From an uncultured Peptococcaceae bacterium (GTDB lineage Bacteria > Bacillota > Peptococcia > Peptococcales > Peptococcaceae): a stretch of 7,559 bases of DNA. The position numbers and the translations under genes are program-made. The DNA lies in contig CAUDRX010000109.1 of assembly GCA_958451915.1 (NCBI GenBank), positions 1 to 7,559 of the forward strand. Direction: 5' to 3'. Under the pieces are notes generated by a model. It saw only the letters and a program-made list of their open reading frames with translations, had not been told where the DNA came from and did not search any database. Below, piece by piece: positions 1-5,828 of this stretch. Position 1 is the stretch's first letter, and every line of letters begins with the position of its first letter.

Positions 1-786
1 GACAGCGGCAACGACAAGGAAGCAGGCCGCAAGGTGCGCCAGCACCTCGATAAACAGGGCTGGACGCTCGATGCCATCTACAATACCCATTCCAACGCTG
101 ACCACATCGGCGGTAATGCCTACCTTGCCAAACAGACCGGCTGTCAGATCTACACGGCAGGCATCGAAACCTGCTTTACACGCCATCCGATCCTCGAACC
201 TGCCTTCCTCTACGGCGGCTATCCCTGCAAAGATCTGCGCCATAAATTTCTCCTCGCCCAGGCGAGCGAGGCCCAGCCGCTGCGCGCGGAAATGCTGCCG
301 GAAGGCTTTGAGATGATCCCGCTCCCGGGGCATTTCTTCGACATGATCGGCCTGCGCACACCAGACGACGTCGTCTTCCTTGCCGACTGCCTCTCCAGCC
401 GGGCTACCCTCGATAAATACCAGATCGGCTACATCTACGACGTCGCCGCCTACCTAGACACCCTCGAACGTGTCAAAACGATGCAGGCCGCTCTCTTTGT
501 GCCTGCCCACGCCGACGCCACCGAAGACATCGCGCCGCTGGCTCAGTACAACATCGATAAGGTCCATCAGATCGCCGCTGACATCCTCGCCATCTGCGCC
601 CGGCCGACAGATACCGAGAACATCCTCAGGCGTCTTTTCGATGCCTACCAGCTGACCCTCAATTTCGAACAGTATGTTCTCGTCGGCAGCACAGTCAAAA
701 ACTACCTCTCCTGGCTTTACGACGACGGCCGGCTCAGCGTCAGTTTCGACGACAACCTTCTGCGCTGGCAGAGCATCCCTTCATGA
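1..786 (+). CDS. MBL-fold metallo-hydrolase, 5' end missing
   Basis: This is the C-terminal 261 residues of a metallo-beta-lactamase-superfamily hydrolase. The reading frame is open from base 1, so the true start lies outside the window; an internal GTG at 34 is not a likely start. The metal-site motif reads THSNADHIGG (residues about 29-38 of the visible part), a variant of HxHxDH in which the second His is Asn. Later ligand candidates are the His of LPGHFFDMIG (about 109-118), the Asp of FLADC and the His of VPAHAD. The order matches the family's motifs. The roughly 90 residues after PAHAD form an extra C-terminal segment with no motif I recognise. The substrate cannot be told; the superfamily includes thioesterases, glyoxalase II-like enzymes and others. 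The gene's TGA overlaps the next start (ATGA), which implies translational coupling. The fold assignment is firm and the specific function is unknown. Confidence 0.87.
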   Translation, partial: DSGNDKEAGRKVRQHLDKQGWTLDAIYNTHSNADHIGGNAYLAKQTGCQIYTAGIETCFTRHPILEPAFLYGGYPCKDLRHKFLLAQASEAQPLRAEMLPEGFEMIPLPGHFFDMIGLRTPDDVVFLADCLSSRATLDKYQIGYIYDVAAYLDTLERVKTMQAALFVPAHADATEDIAPLAQYNIDKVHQIAADILAICARPTDTENILRRLFDAYQLTLNFEQYVLVGSTVKNYLSWLYDDGRLSVSFDDNLLRWQSIPS

Positions 787-1277
787 AAACACTCATCCTT
801 GTCGGCGGGCCCATGGGGGTCGGCAAGACAAGCGTCTGCCAGGCCCTCAAAAGCGCGCTGTCAGACGCCGTTTTTCTCGATGGTGACTGGTGTTGGAACG
901 CAGACCCTTTTCATGTGACAGACGAGATCAAAGCGATGGTCATTGACAACATCTGCTATCTGCTCAACAATTTTCTGCACTGCAGCGCTTATGAGCATGT
1001 GATCTTCGCCTGGGTGCTCCACGAGCAGGCACTCATTGACGGTCTTCTTGCCCGGCTTGACACTGCCGGCTGCCACATCCGCGCGCTCTCGCTCATTGCC
1101 GATGCGGCAACGTTGCGCAGCCGCCTTGAAGCAGACATCGCCGCCGGTCACCGCAGCGCCGATGTCGTTCCCCGCAGCCTTGCCTATCTGCCACTCTACG
1201 ACACACTGACCACAACAAAGATAGATACCACTGGTAAGCGCATCGACGAGATCGTCCGGACCATTACTGCATTTTAG
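783..1277 (+). CDS. Small P-loop kinase-like ATP-binding protein
   Basis: A complete 164-residue cytosolic protein. The N-terminus is a hydrophobic strand followed by a Walker A loop, GPMGVGKT (residues 9-16), and then a DGDW segment at 33-36, where small nucleoside or sugar kinases often place a substrate- or Mg-binding acid. The size and layout (P-loop, an Asp-rich second strand, an Arg-rich helical region around residues 118-136) resemble the AAA/nucleotide-kinase-like small ATPases common in Bacillota, such as shikimate-kinase-like or chloramphenicol-phosphotransferase-like folds. I cannot name a substrate. Nothing marks it as a regulated AAA+ machine: it has one short domain and no clear sensor motifs. 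The start ATG overlaps the stop of the upstream hydrolase (ATGA), so it is probably translated by coupling; there is no separate strong ribosome binding site. The GNAT gene follows after 29 nt in the same direction, suggesting one transcript. Confidence 0.85.
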   Translation: MKTLILVGGPMGVGKTSVCQALKSALSDAVFLDGDWCWNADPFHVTDEIKAMVIDNICYLLNNFLHCSAYEHVIFAWVLHEQALIDGLLARLDTAGCHIRALSLIADAATLRSRLEADIAAGHRSADVVPRSLAYLPLYDTLTTTKIDTTGKRIDEIVRTITAF

Positions 1278-1306
1278 TTCTCTATTCTTTTAAGGAGCAT
1301 TTGACG

Positions 1307-2389
1307 ATGTCTATCACTTTTCGCAAAGCCACGCACAATGACTTGCCAGCGCTCACTGCGCTCTACGACCATGTCTTCACCGCCGAAGAAGCCGGGCTGA
1401 CCAGCGTCGGCTGGAAACGCGGCATCTATCCGACCGAGCAAACCCTCGAGGATGCGCTGGCACGCAGCGACCTCTATGTAGAGGAGGCAGCGGGTGCCCT
1501 CGTCGGCGCGGCGGTATTCAACAAGCTGCAGAGCGATTATTACGCGCTGGCCCCCTGGCAGGTGAATGCATCTGCGGACGAGGTCATGGTCATGCACACC
1601 TTCGCCATCGACCCTGCTTTTCGCCGCCAGGGCTGCGGCCGCGCCATGCTGGCCTTCTACGAACGCCATGCCCGCACCCAGGGCTGCACGGTGCTGCGCA
1701 TCGACACCAACGAATGCAACAGCGCGGCACTTGCGCTTTACGACAGCAGCGGGTTCCAGCGCATCATGGTGCATCCGCACCGTTTCGAAGGCCTGCCTGA
1801 GATCCGCTTACAGCTGCTCGAAAAAGTACTCATCCCCATCCCCAAGGAGGGTTCTGCCATGTCCCTGACGTTCCGCAAAGCCACCGCCGCTGACCTTGAC
1901 GCCGTGACCGCCCTCTACGGCCGCATCCACGACGAGGAAGAAGCCGGCCGCACAAGTGTCGGCTGGCTCCGTGATACCTATCCGACCCGTGCCACCGCCG
2001 AAGCGGCACTCGCGCGCGACGATCTCTTCGTCGAAGAACACAACGGCACGATCGTCGGCACAGCTATTCTGAACCACCTGCAGGGCGAGGAATACGCCAG
2101 CGCCCCCTGGCGCATCACCGCGGCAGACGCGCAGGTGCTCGTCATGCACACACTGGTCATCGATCCGATGGCCAAAGGCCGCGGCCTTGGCACCGCCTTT
2201 GCCGCCTTCTACGAACGCCGCGCCCGCGAACTCGGCTGTACCGCCCTGCGCATCGATACCAACAAACGCAACACACCCGCCCTCAGCCTGTATCGCAAGC
2301 TCGGCTATAGCGAGATCGATATCGTCCCCTGCCAGTTCAACGGCATCGACGGCGTCGAACTCGTGCTGCTGGAGAAAGCAGTCCAATAG
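1307..2389 (+). CDS. Two-domain (tandem) GNAT N-acetyltransferase
   Basis: A 360-residue protein made of two complete GNAT domains, residues 1-173 and 185-360, joined by an 11-residue linker. GNAT enzymes move an acetyl group from acetyl-CoA to an amine; the acceptor here is unknown. Each half carries the acetyl-CoA pyrophosphate-binding motif R/QxxGxG: RRQGCG at 106-111 and KGRGLG at 290-295. Each also has the shared strings FRKAT, EEAG.TSVGW, APW, VMHT, FYER and LRIDTN. A hand alignment gives about 94 identities in 173 positions (54%), so this is an old duplication. ATG 1307 is preferred over TTG 1301 because AAGGAG at 1292-1297 lies 9 nt before it. The linker contains AAGGAGG at 1844-1850 and an in-frame ATG at 1859, so the second domain may also be made alone as 176 residues. 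It is the last gene of the plus-strand run. Confidence 0.9.
   Translation: MSITFRKATHNDLPALTALYDHVFTAEEAGLTSVGWKRGIYPTEQTLEDALARSDLYVEEAAGALVGAAVFNKLQSDYYALAPWQVNASADEVMVMHTFAIDPAFRRQGCGRAMLAFYERHARTQGCTVLRIDTNECNSAALALYDSSGFQRIMVHPHRFEGLPEIRLQLLEKVLIPIPKEGSAMSLTFRKATAADLDAVTALYGRIHDEEEAGRTSVGWLRDTYPTRATAEAALARDDLFVEEHNGTIVGTAILNHLQGEEYASAPWRITAADAQVLVMHTLVIDPMAKGRGLGTAFAAFYERRARELGCTALRIDTNKRNTPALSLYRKLGYSEIDIVPCQFNGIDGVELVLLEKAVQ
1844..1861 (+). promoter_or_regulatory. Internal ribosome binding site and ATG inside the GNAT fusion
   Basis: AAGGAGG at 1844-1850, 8 nt of spacing and ATG at 1859-1861 form a near-ideal Shine-Dalgarno and start inside the fused reading frame, exactly where the second GNAT domain begins (MSLTFRKAT, matching MSITFRKAT at the first start). 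Read as codons, the site gives the Lys-Glu-Gly of the linker. This looks like the former start region of a separate second gene, and it may still start translation. Whether it is used cannot be seen from sequence. Confidence 0.65.
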
Positions 2390-2395
2390 ATACAC

Positions 2396-2430
2396 AAAAA
2401 AGCACCTCCCGTCGTTTGACGGGAGGTGTT
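2396..2430 (-). terminator. Rho-independent terminator of the fhs-fchA-folD operon (between convergent genes)
   Basis: A perfect 11-bp inverted repeat, CACCTCCCGTC (2403-2413) and GACGGGAGGTG (2418-2428), surrounds a 4-nt loop. Read on the minus strand it is followed by CTTTTTTGTG, a proper T-tract, so it terminates transcription leaving folD, whose stop is about 30 nt away. Read on the plus strand the hairpin is followed by the weaker TTCGTCATTT. It starts 13 nt after the GNAT stop and could give partial termination of that run too. Confidence 0.88.
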
Positions 2431-2459
2431 CGTCATTTCAGGATCGTTTCCGCTGTGTT

Positions 2460-3329
2460 TCAGCGTTCCGGCATATCCAGGCCATTTTGCCAGTAAGCGG
2501 CCTGGATGGTGTGCTTGCCGAGGAGGGCGGTGGTGACGGTGCCGACACCGCCTGGCACTGGGGTGATCATGGATGCATGCTGCGCAGCGGCCTCATAATC
2601 GACGTCGCCGCAGAGTTTGCCCGCATCATCCATATTGATACCGACATCCACGACGACCTGCCCATCGGCGACCATGTCACCGGTGATCATCTTTGCCTTG
2701 CCGGCGCAGGCGACGAGGACGTCTGCCTCGCGGCAGCGGGCTGGGAGATCAACGGTCCTGGTATGGCAGATGGTCGGGGTGGCGTTCTGGCCGAGCATGA
2801 GCATGGCCAGCGGTTTGCCGACGACCATGCTGCGGCCGACAATGGTGACGCGTTTGCCGCGCAGTTCCACTCCGCACTGAGCGAGGATCTCCATGACAGC
2901 AGACGGCGTGCATGGGGCAAACCCGGTCTTGTCACCGGCAAAGACCTTGGCGGCGTTGGCCGGGCTCATGCTGTCAACGTCTTTAAGCGGGTTGATCATG
3001 GCTTTCAGCGGTTCGACGTCCAGATGCTTCGGCAGCGGCTGGAAGAGCAGGATGCCATGTACGGCAGGGTCGTCATTGACCGAAGCGAAAATCTTTTCAA
3101 GCTCTGCCTGATCGACATCTTCCGGCATGACGACGTTCTTTACAGTGACATGCATATTGGCCATGCGCTTCATGGCGCCGCGTTCGTAGGAAAGGTCATC
3201 CGGACGCTCGCCGACGCGCACGATGGCCAGGCAGGGATCGATGCCCTTGCTGCGCAGATCGTCCGTAAGAGGCGCCAGCTGGGTCTCCATCTTTGCGACG
3301 ACTTCTTTACCAAGCATTTGTTGTGCCAT
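2460..3329 (-). CDS. folD: FolD-type methylene-THF dehydrogenase, cyclohydrolase residues altered
   Basis: A 289-residue cytosolic protein of normal FolD length. The family oxidises 5,10-methylene-THF to methenyl-THF with NAD(P)+ and usually hydrolyses that to 10-formyl-THF. Family marks visible are Tyr48, KDVD at 116-119, the C-terminal NAD(P)-domain motif GRSMVVGKP (165-173), DVGIN (228-232) and PVPGGVG (257-263). An ungapped alignment to E. coli FolD (from memory) over residues 1-125 puts Ala52 at catalytic Lys54, Phe96 at Gln98 and Ser120 at Gly122. Tyr50 and Asp121 are retained. Lys54 is needed for cyclohydrolase activity in studied FolD proteins, so this copy may be mainly a dehydrogenase, with FchA from the gene before it doing the next step. 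The start is set by AAGGAGG at 3338-3344, 8 nt before ATG 3329; a longer frame to 3440 runs into fchA and lacks such a site. Cofactor choice (NAD or NADP) is not determined. Confidence 0.93.
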   Translation of the reverse strand: MAQQMLGKEVVAKMETQLAPLTDDLRSKGIDPCLAIVRVGERPDDLSYERGAMKRMANMHVTVKNVVMPEDVDQAELEKIFASVNDDPAVHGILLFQPLPKHLDVEPLKAMINPLKDVDSMSPANAAKVFAGDKTGFAPCTPSAVMEILAQCGVELRGKRVTIVGRSMVVGKPLAMLMLGQNATPTICHTRTVDLPARCREADVLVACAGKAKMITGDMVADGQVVVDVGINMDDAGKLCGDVDYEAAAQHASMITPVPGGVGTVTTALLGKHTIQAAYWQNGLDMPER

Positions 3330-3337
3330 TGGCAAAA

Positions 3338-3345
3338 CCTCCTTA
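3338..3345 (-). promoter_or_regulatory. folD ribosome binding site overlapping the fchA stop
   Basis: The Shine-Dalgarno AAGGAGG (plus-strand CCTCCTT, 3338-3344) shares two bases with the fchA stop codon TAA (3343-3345). Ribosomes ending fchA therefore stop on the folD initiation site. This fits coupled synthesis of the cyclohydrolase and the dehydrogenase, and it decides the folD start at 3329. Confidence 0.8.
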
Positions 3346-3960
3346 TCTGATGGCGGCAAGCACGCCGCTGTAGATGCGTTCCTTGAGCGCTGCACCCTCA
3401 GCGATGATGGCATCGGCCCTGGCGTCGAGCGCTGCGGCACGTTCGCGGTCTGTCATAGAGCTGGTGTTGATGTAAACGTTCAGTGAAGCCCCTTCGATGG
3501 CAGCCTGGGCGAAAAGGATGCCAACGCCCACATCGCTGACAGCGAGGCGGCTGCCCTTTTCCACAAGGATCTCGAGATCCTGCGCAGCGGCAAGGATGGT
3601 CTCCATGATCTTCATCGGCACAATGCTGGCCTCATAGAGCGCATTCTCCATGATGGTGCCGCGCGCCGGATCATCCTTTGGGATGCTGTAAGCCTTGCTG
3701 AGCGGCTCAAAGGCCACGGCATCGGCGTCAACAAGATCGATGAGCTGGTCGCGCAGCCCTTCCAGGCGGTCGCGCACGGCTTTGACTTCTTCTTCGTATT
3801 CAGCATATTTCTTCTTGCCGATGGTGAGATTGGTCACCATCATGCCCAGCGCTGCTGCAAATGCGCCGACGGCAGCGGAGGCCCCGCCGCCGCCAGGCAC
3901 TGGCGCATTGGATGAGAGTTCAGCCAGAAATTCGCTGGCTGGTTTATCTAACATTTTCAT
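3343..3960 (-). CDS. fchA: Methenyl-THF cyclohydrolase (FchA; cyclodeaminase family)
   Basis: A 205-residue, mostly helical cytosolic protein of the formimino-THF cyclodeaminase/cyclohydrolase family. FchA interconverts 5,10-methenyl-THF and 10-formyl-THF. Family marks are the N-terminal glycine-rich PVPGGGGASA (20-29), DADAVAFEPL (78-87) followed by a PKDDPAR segment, and the C-terminal SDVGVG (142-147) plus a GASLNVYIN stretch (158-166). The length is typical of stand-alone FchA. Formimino-THF cyclodeaminase (FtcD C-terminal part) has the same fold, but no histidine-degradation genes are near. Position between fhs and folD makes the one-carbon cyclohydrolase role much more likely. The start ATG 3960 has a GAGGG site at 3968-3972 within the end of fhs; an alternative ATG two codons later is possible. 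The gene lies 14 nt after fhs and 13 nt before folD. Confidence 0.92.
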   Translation of the reverse strand: MKMLDKPASEFLAELSSNAPVPGGGGASAAVGAFAAALGMMVTNLTIGKKKYAEYEEEVKAVRDRLEGLRDQLIDLVDADAVAFEPLSKAYSIPKDDPARGTIMENALYEASIVPMKIMETILAAAQDLEILVEKGSRLAVSDVGVGILFAQAAIEGASLNVYINTSSMTDRERAAALDARADAIIAEGAALKERIYSGVLAAIR

Positions 3961-3974
3961 GACGACACCCTCGA

Positions 3975-5654
3975 TCAGAAGAGTCCGCTGATGACGCCGT
4001 CGTTGTCTACGTCGATCTTCTCAGCAGCTGGCACCTTTGGCAGGCCCGGCATCTTCATGATGCTGCCGGTGAGGGCAACGAGGAAGCCGGCGCCGATGGA
4101 AGCTGTCATGTCGCTGATGGTGATGCGGAAGCCGGTTGGACGGCCGAGCTTGGTCTGGTCATCGGTGAGGGAATACTGGTTCTTGGCCATGCAGATCGGC
4201 AGGCTGCCAAAGCCGAGCTTTTCGAAGGTTGCGATCTCGCTCTCTGCCTTGGCGGTGTAGTCGACGCCATCGGCGCCATAGACCCTGGTCGCAATGGCTT
4301 CGATCTTTTCCTTGATGGAAGTGTCGGTGTCATAGACGAACTGCATCTCACTTGGCTGCTCGCAGAGACGGACGACTTCCTTGGCGAGTTCTTCGCCGCC
4401 GGCACCGCCTTTGCCCCAGACTTCGGAGAGGGCGACGTTAACGCCGAGTTCGGCACATTTTTCACGCACGAGGGCGAGTTCCGCTTCGGTATCGGTCGGG
4501 AAGCGGTTGATGGCCACAACGACTGGCAGGCCATAGACCTGAGTGATGTTCTCGATGTGCTTGAGCAGGTTTGGCAGGCCGGCTTCCAGTGCAGTGAGGT
4601 TCTCTTCAGCGAGATCGGCCTTCGCCACACCGCCGTTGTACTTGAGGGCCTTGATGGTGGCCACGAGGATGACAGCGCTCGGACGGATGCCCGTCATGCG
4701 GCACTTGATGTCGATGAACTTTTCAGCCCCGAGGTCGGCGCCAAAGCCTGCTTCGGTGATCAGGAAATCTGCCATCTTCATGCCCATCTGCGTGGCAATG
4801 ACGCTGTTGCAGCCGTGGGCGATGTTGGCGAACGGACCGCCGTGGATGAAGGCAGGGGTGCCTTCAAGGGTCTGTACGAGGTTTGGCTTGAGGGCATCCT
4901 TGAGCAGCGCCGCCATGGCCCCCTGCGCTTTCAGGTCGCCGGCGGTGACTGGCTGACCGTCGTAGGTGTAGGCAACGATGATGCGGGCCAGACGTTCCTT
5001 GAGGTCGTTGATGTCAGTAGCCAGGCAGAAGATCGCCATGATCTCCGAAGCAACGGTGATATCAAAACCGTCGGAACGGGTGACGCCATCGACCGGACGA
5101 CCGATGCCATCGATGACATTGCGCAGCTGACGGTCGTTCATATCGAGGCAGCGGCGCCAGACGACACGCTTAGGGTTGATGTTCAGCGCGTTGCCCTGAT
5201 AGATGTGGTTGTCGAGCATGGCAGCCAGCAGGTTGTTGGCCGCGCCAATGGCGTGCAGGTCACCGGTGAAATGAAGGTTGATATCTTCCATCGGCACGAC
5301 CTGGGCATAACCGCCGCCGGCTGCGCCGCCCTTGACACCAAAGACAGGCCCCAGGGAAGGCTCGCGCAGAGCGACCATGGTCTTCTTGCCGAGGCGGTTC
5401 AGCGCATCGGCGACGCCGATGGTCGTGGTGGTCTTTCCTTCGCCCGCTGGTGTTGGGTTGATGGCCGTCACAAGGACGACCTTGGCGTTCTCACGGTCTT
5501 TGAGCACATCATTATAGTAACGGAAATCGATCTTTGCTTTATATCTCCCGTAATTCTCTACATATTCTTCTGGAATGTCCAGCTTTGCTGCGATCTCATT
5601 GATCGGTACCATCGTGGCTTCTTGTGCGATCTCAATATCAGATTTAAATCCCAT
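3975..5654 (-). CDS. fhs: Formate-tetrahydrofolate ligase (10-formyl-THF synthetase)
   Basis: A 559-residue protein, the usual length for this enzyme. It makes 10-formyl-THF from formate, THF and ATP, and is reversible, so it can also yield ATP and formate. It is the entry step of the methyl branch in acetogens and a formate salvage or release step elsewhere. Visible marks are the P-loop-like PTPAGEGKTTT (67-77), the first family signature GVKGGAAGGGY (106-116), the FIHGGPFANIAHG segment, the second signature region VATIKALKYNGG and the C-terminal DVDNDGVISGLF. The start ATG 5654 is set by AAGGAG at 5664-5669, 9 nt upstream; a longer frame to 5726 has no such support and reads through the leader. 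First gene of the fhs-fchA-folD operon, with a 174-nt upstream gap that holds the likely promoter. No frame break or missing signature was seen. Confidence 0.97.
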   Translation of the reverse strand: MGFKSDIEIAQEATMVPINEIAAKLDIPEEYVENYGRYKAKIDFRYYNDVLKDRENAKVVLVTAINPTPAGEGKTTTTIGVADALNRLGKKTMVALREPSLGPVFGVKGGAAGGGYAQVVPMEDINLHFTGDLHAIGAANNLLAAMLDNHIYQGNALNINPKRVVWRRCLDMNDRQLRNVIDGIGRPVDGVTRSDGFDITVASEIMAIFCLATDINDLKERLARIIVAYTYDGQPVTAGDLKAQGAMAALLKDALKPNLVQTLEGTPAFIHGGPFANIAHGCNSVIATQMGMKMADFLITEAGFGADLGAEKFIDIKCRMTGIRPSAVILVATIKALKYNGGVAKADLAEENLTALEAGLPNLLKHIENITQVYGLPVVVAINRFPTDTEAELALVREKCAELGVNVALSEVWGKGGAGGEELAKEVVRLCEQPSEMQFVYDTDTSIKEKIEAIATRVYGADGVDYTAKAESEIATFEKLGFGSLPICMAKNQYSLTDDQTKLGRPTGFRITISDMTASIGAGFLVALTGSIMKMPGLPKVPAAEKIDVDNDGVISGLF

Positions 5655-5695
5655 TGTAACACGCTCCTTAAAAATGATCGGTGGTCTTAGCATCA

Positions 5696-5708
5696 GACGC
5701 TCTGCGTC
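5696..5708 (-). other. Small hairpin in the fhs leader
   Basis: GACGC, loop TCT (AGA in the transcript), GCGTC: a perfect 5-bp stem that can add one G-U pair, about 40 nt before the fhs start. In the transcript it overlaps a possible competing stem, GTCT with AGAC, further downstream. Too small to match any riboswitch I know. It may be chance. Confidence 0.3.
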
Positions 5709-5714
5709 CCTTCT

Positions 5715-5743
5715 ATTGTGAAGCATCCGGGAGAGTTTTTCAC
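5715..5743 (-). promoter_or_regulatory. Possible sigma-A-type promoter for fhs-fchA-folD
   Basis: On the minus strand, GTGAAA (5743-5738), 17 nt, then CACAAT (5720-5715): each hexamer matches 4 of 6 consensus bases with ideal spacing. It would give a leader of roughly 50-60 nt. The AT-rich stretch just upstream (about 5740-5770) also suits a promoter. TTGATG at 5747-5742 is a better -35 but has poor spacing. The call rests on position and weak matches only. Confidence 0.3.
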
Positions 5744-5796
5744 ATCAATTTTCTTTTTAGATCTTTCAAAGAGTTCTTATCATTCATCGGATAAAA

Positions 5797-5823
5797 GCAG
5801 CGCTGCCCGACCACGGGCAGCGT
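5797..5823 (-). terminator. Hairpin terminator after lpd
   Basis: A perfect 9-bp inverted repeat, CGCTGCCCG (5801-5809) and CGGGCAGCG (5814-5822), with a 4-nt loop begins 6 nt beyond the lpd stop. On the minus strand it is followed by CTGCTTTTATCC, a short T-run set four bases after the stem, so termination is plausible but less strong than at the folD end. It separates lplA-lpd from fhs, although some read-through into fhs cannot be excluded. Confidence 0.7.
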
Positions 5824-5828
5824 TTCGC

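Noticed and set aside
1278..1306. Separate promoter for the GNAT gene
   Set aside because: The gap is only 29 nt and mostly holds the ribosome binding site. The gene is most likely read with the upstream kinase-like gene.
1274..2395. Minus-strand open frames of 168 and 195 codons opposite the GNAT gene
   Set aside because: The two resemble each other only because the GNAT halves are duplicates; they are antisense shadows.
2187..3350. Plus-strand open frame of 387 codons from inside the GNAT gene across the terminator into folD
   Set aside because: It crosses the end of one real gene, a strong terminator and the antisense of another, with no motif. Chance openness in GC-rich DNA.
3330..3440. 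Longer FolD start at 3440
   Set aside because: The extra 37 residues lie in the fchA coding region, and the AAGGAGG before ATG 3329 fits the normal FolD N-terminus.
4557..5690. Plus-strand open frame of 377 codons opposite fhs
   Set aside because: Same kind of antisense shadow. fhs has full family signatures over this stretch.
5655..5715. THF riboswitch before fhs
   Set aside because: I looked for a long, paired leader and found only two tiny competing stems in about 55 nt, too little for the known THF riboswitch class.
5655..5726. Longer Fhs start at 5726
   Set aside because: The extra 24 residues are translated leader with the ribosome binding site inside. The start at 5654 gives a standard 559-residue enzyme.
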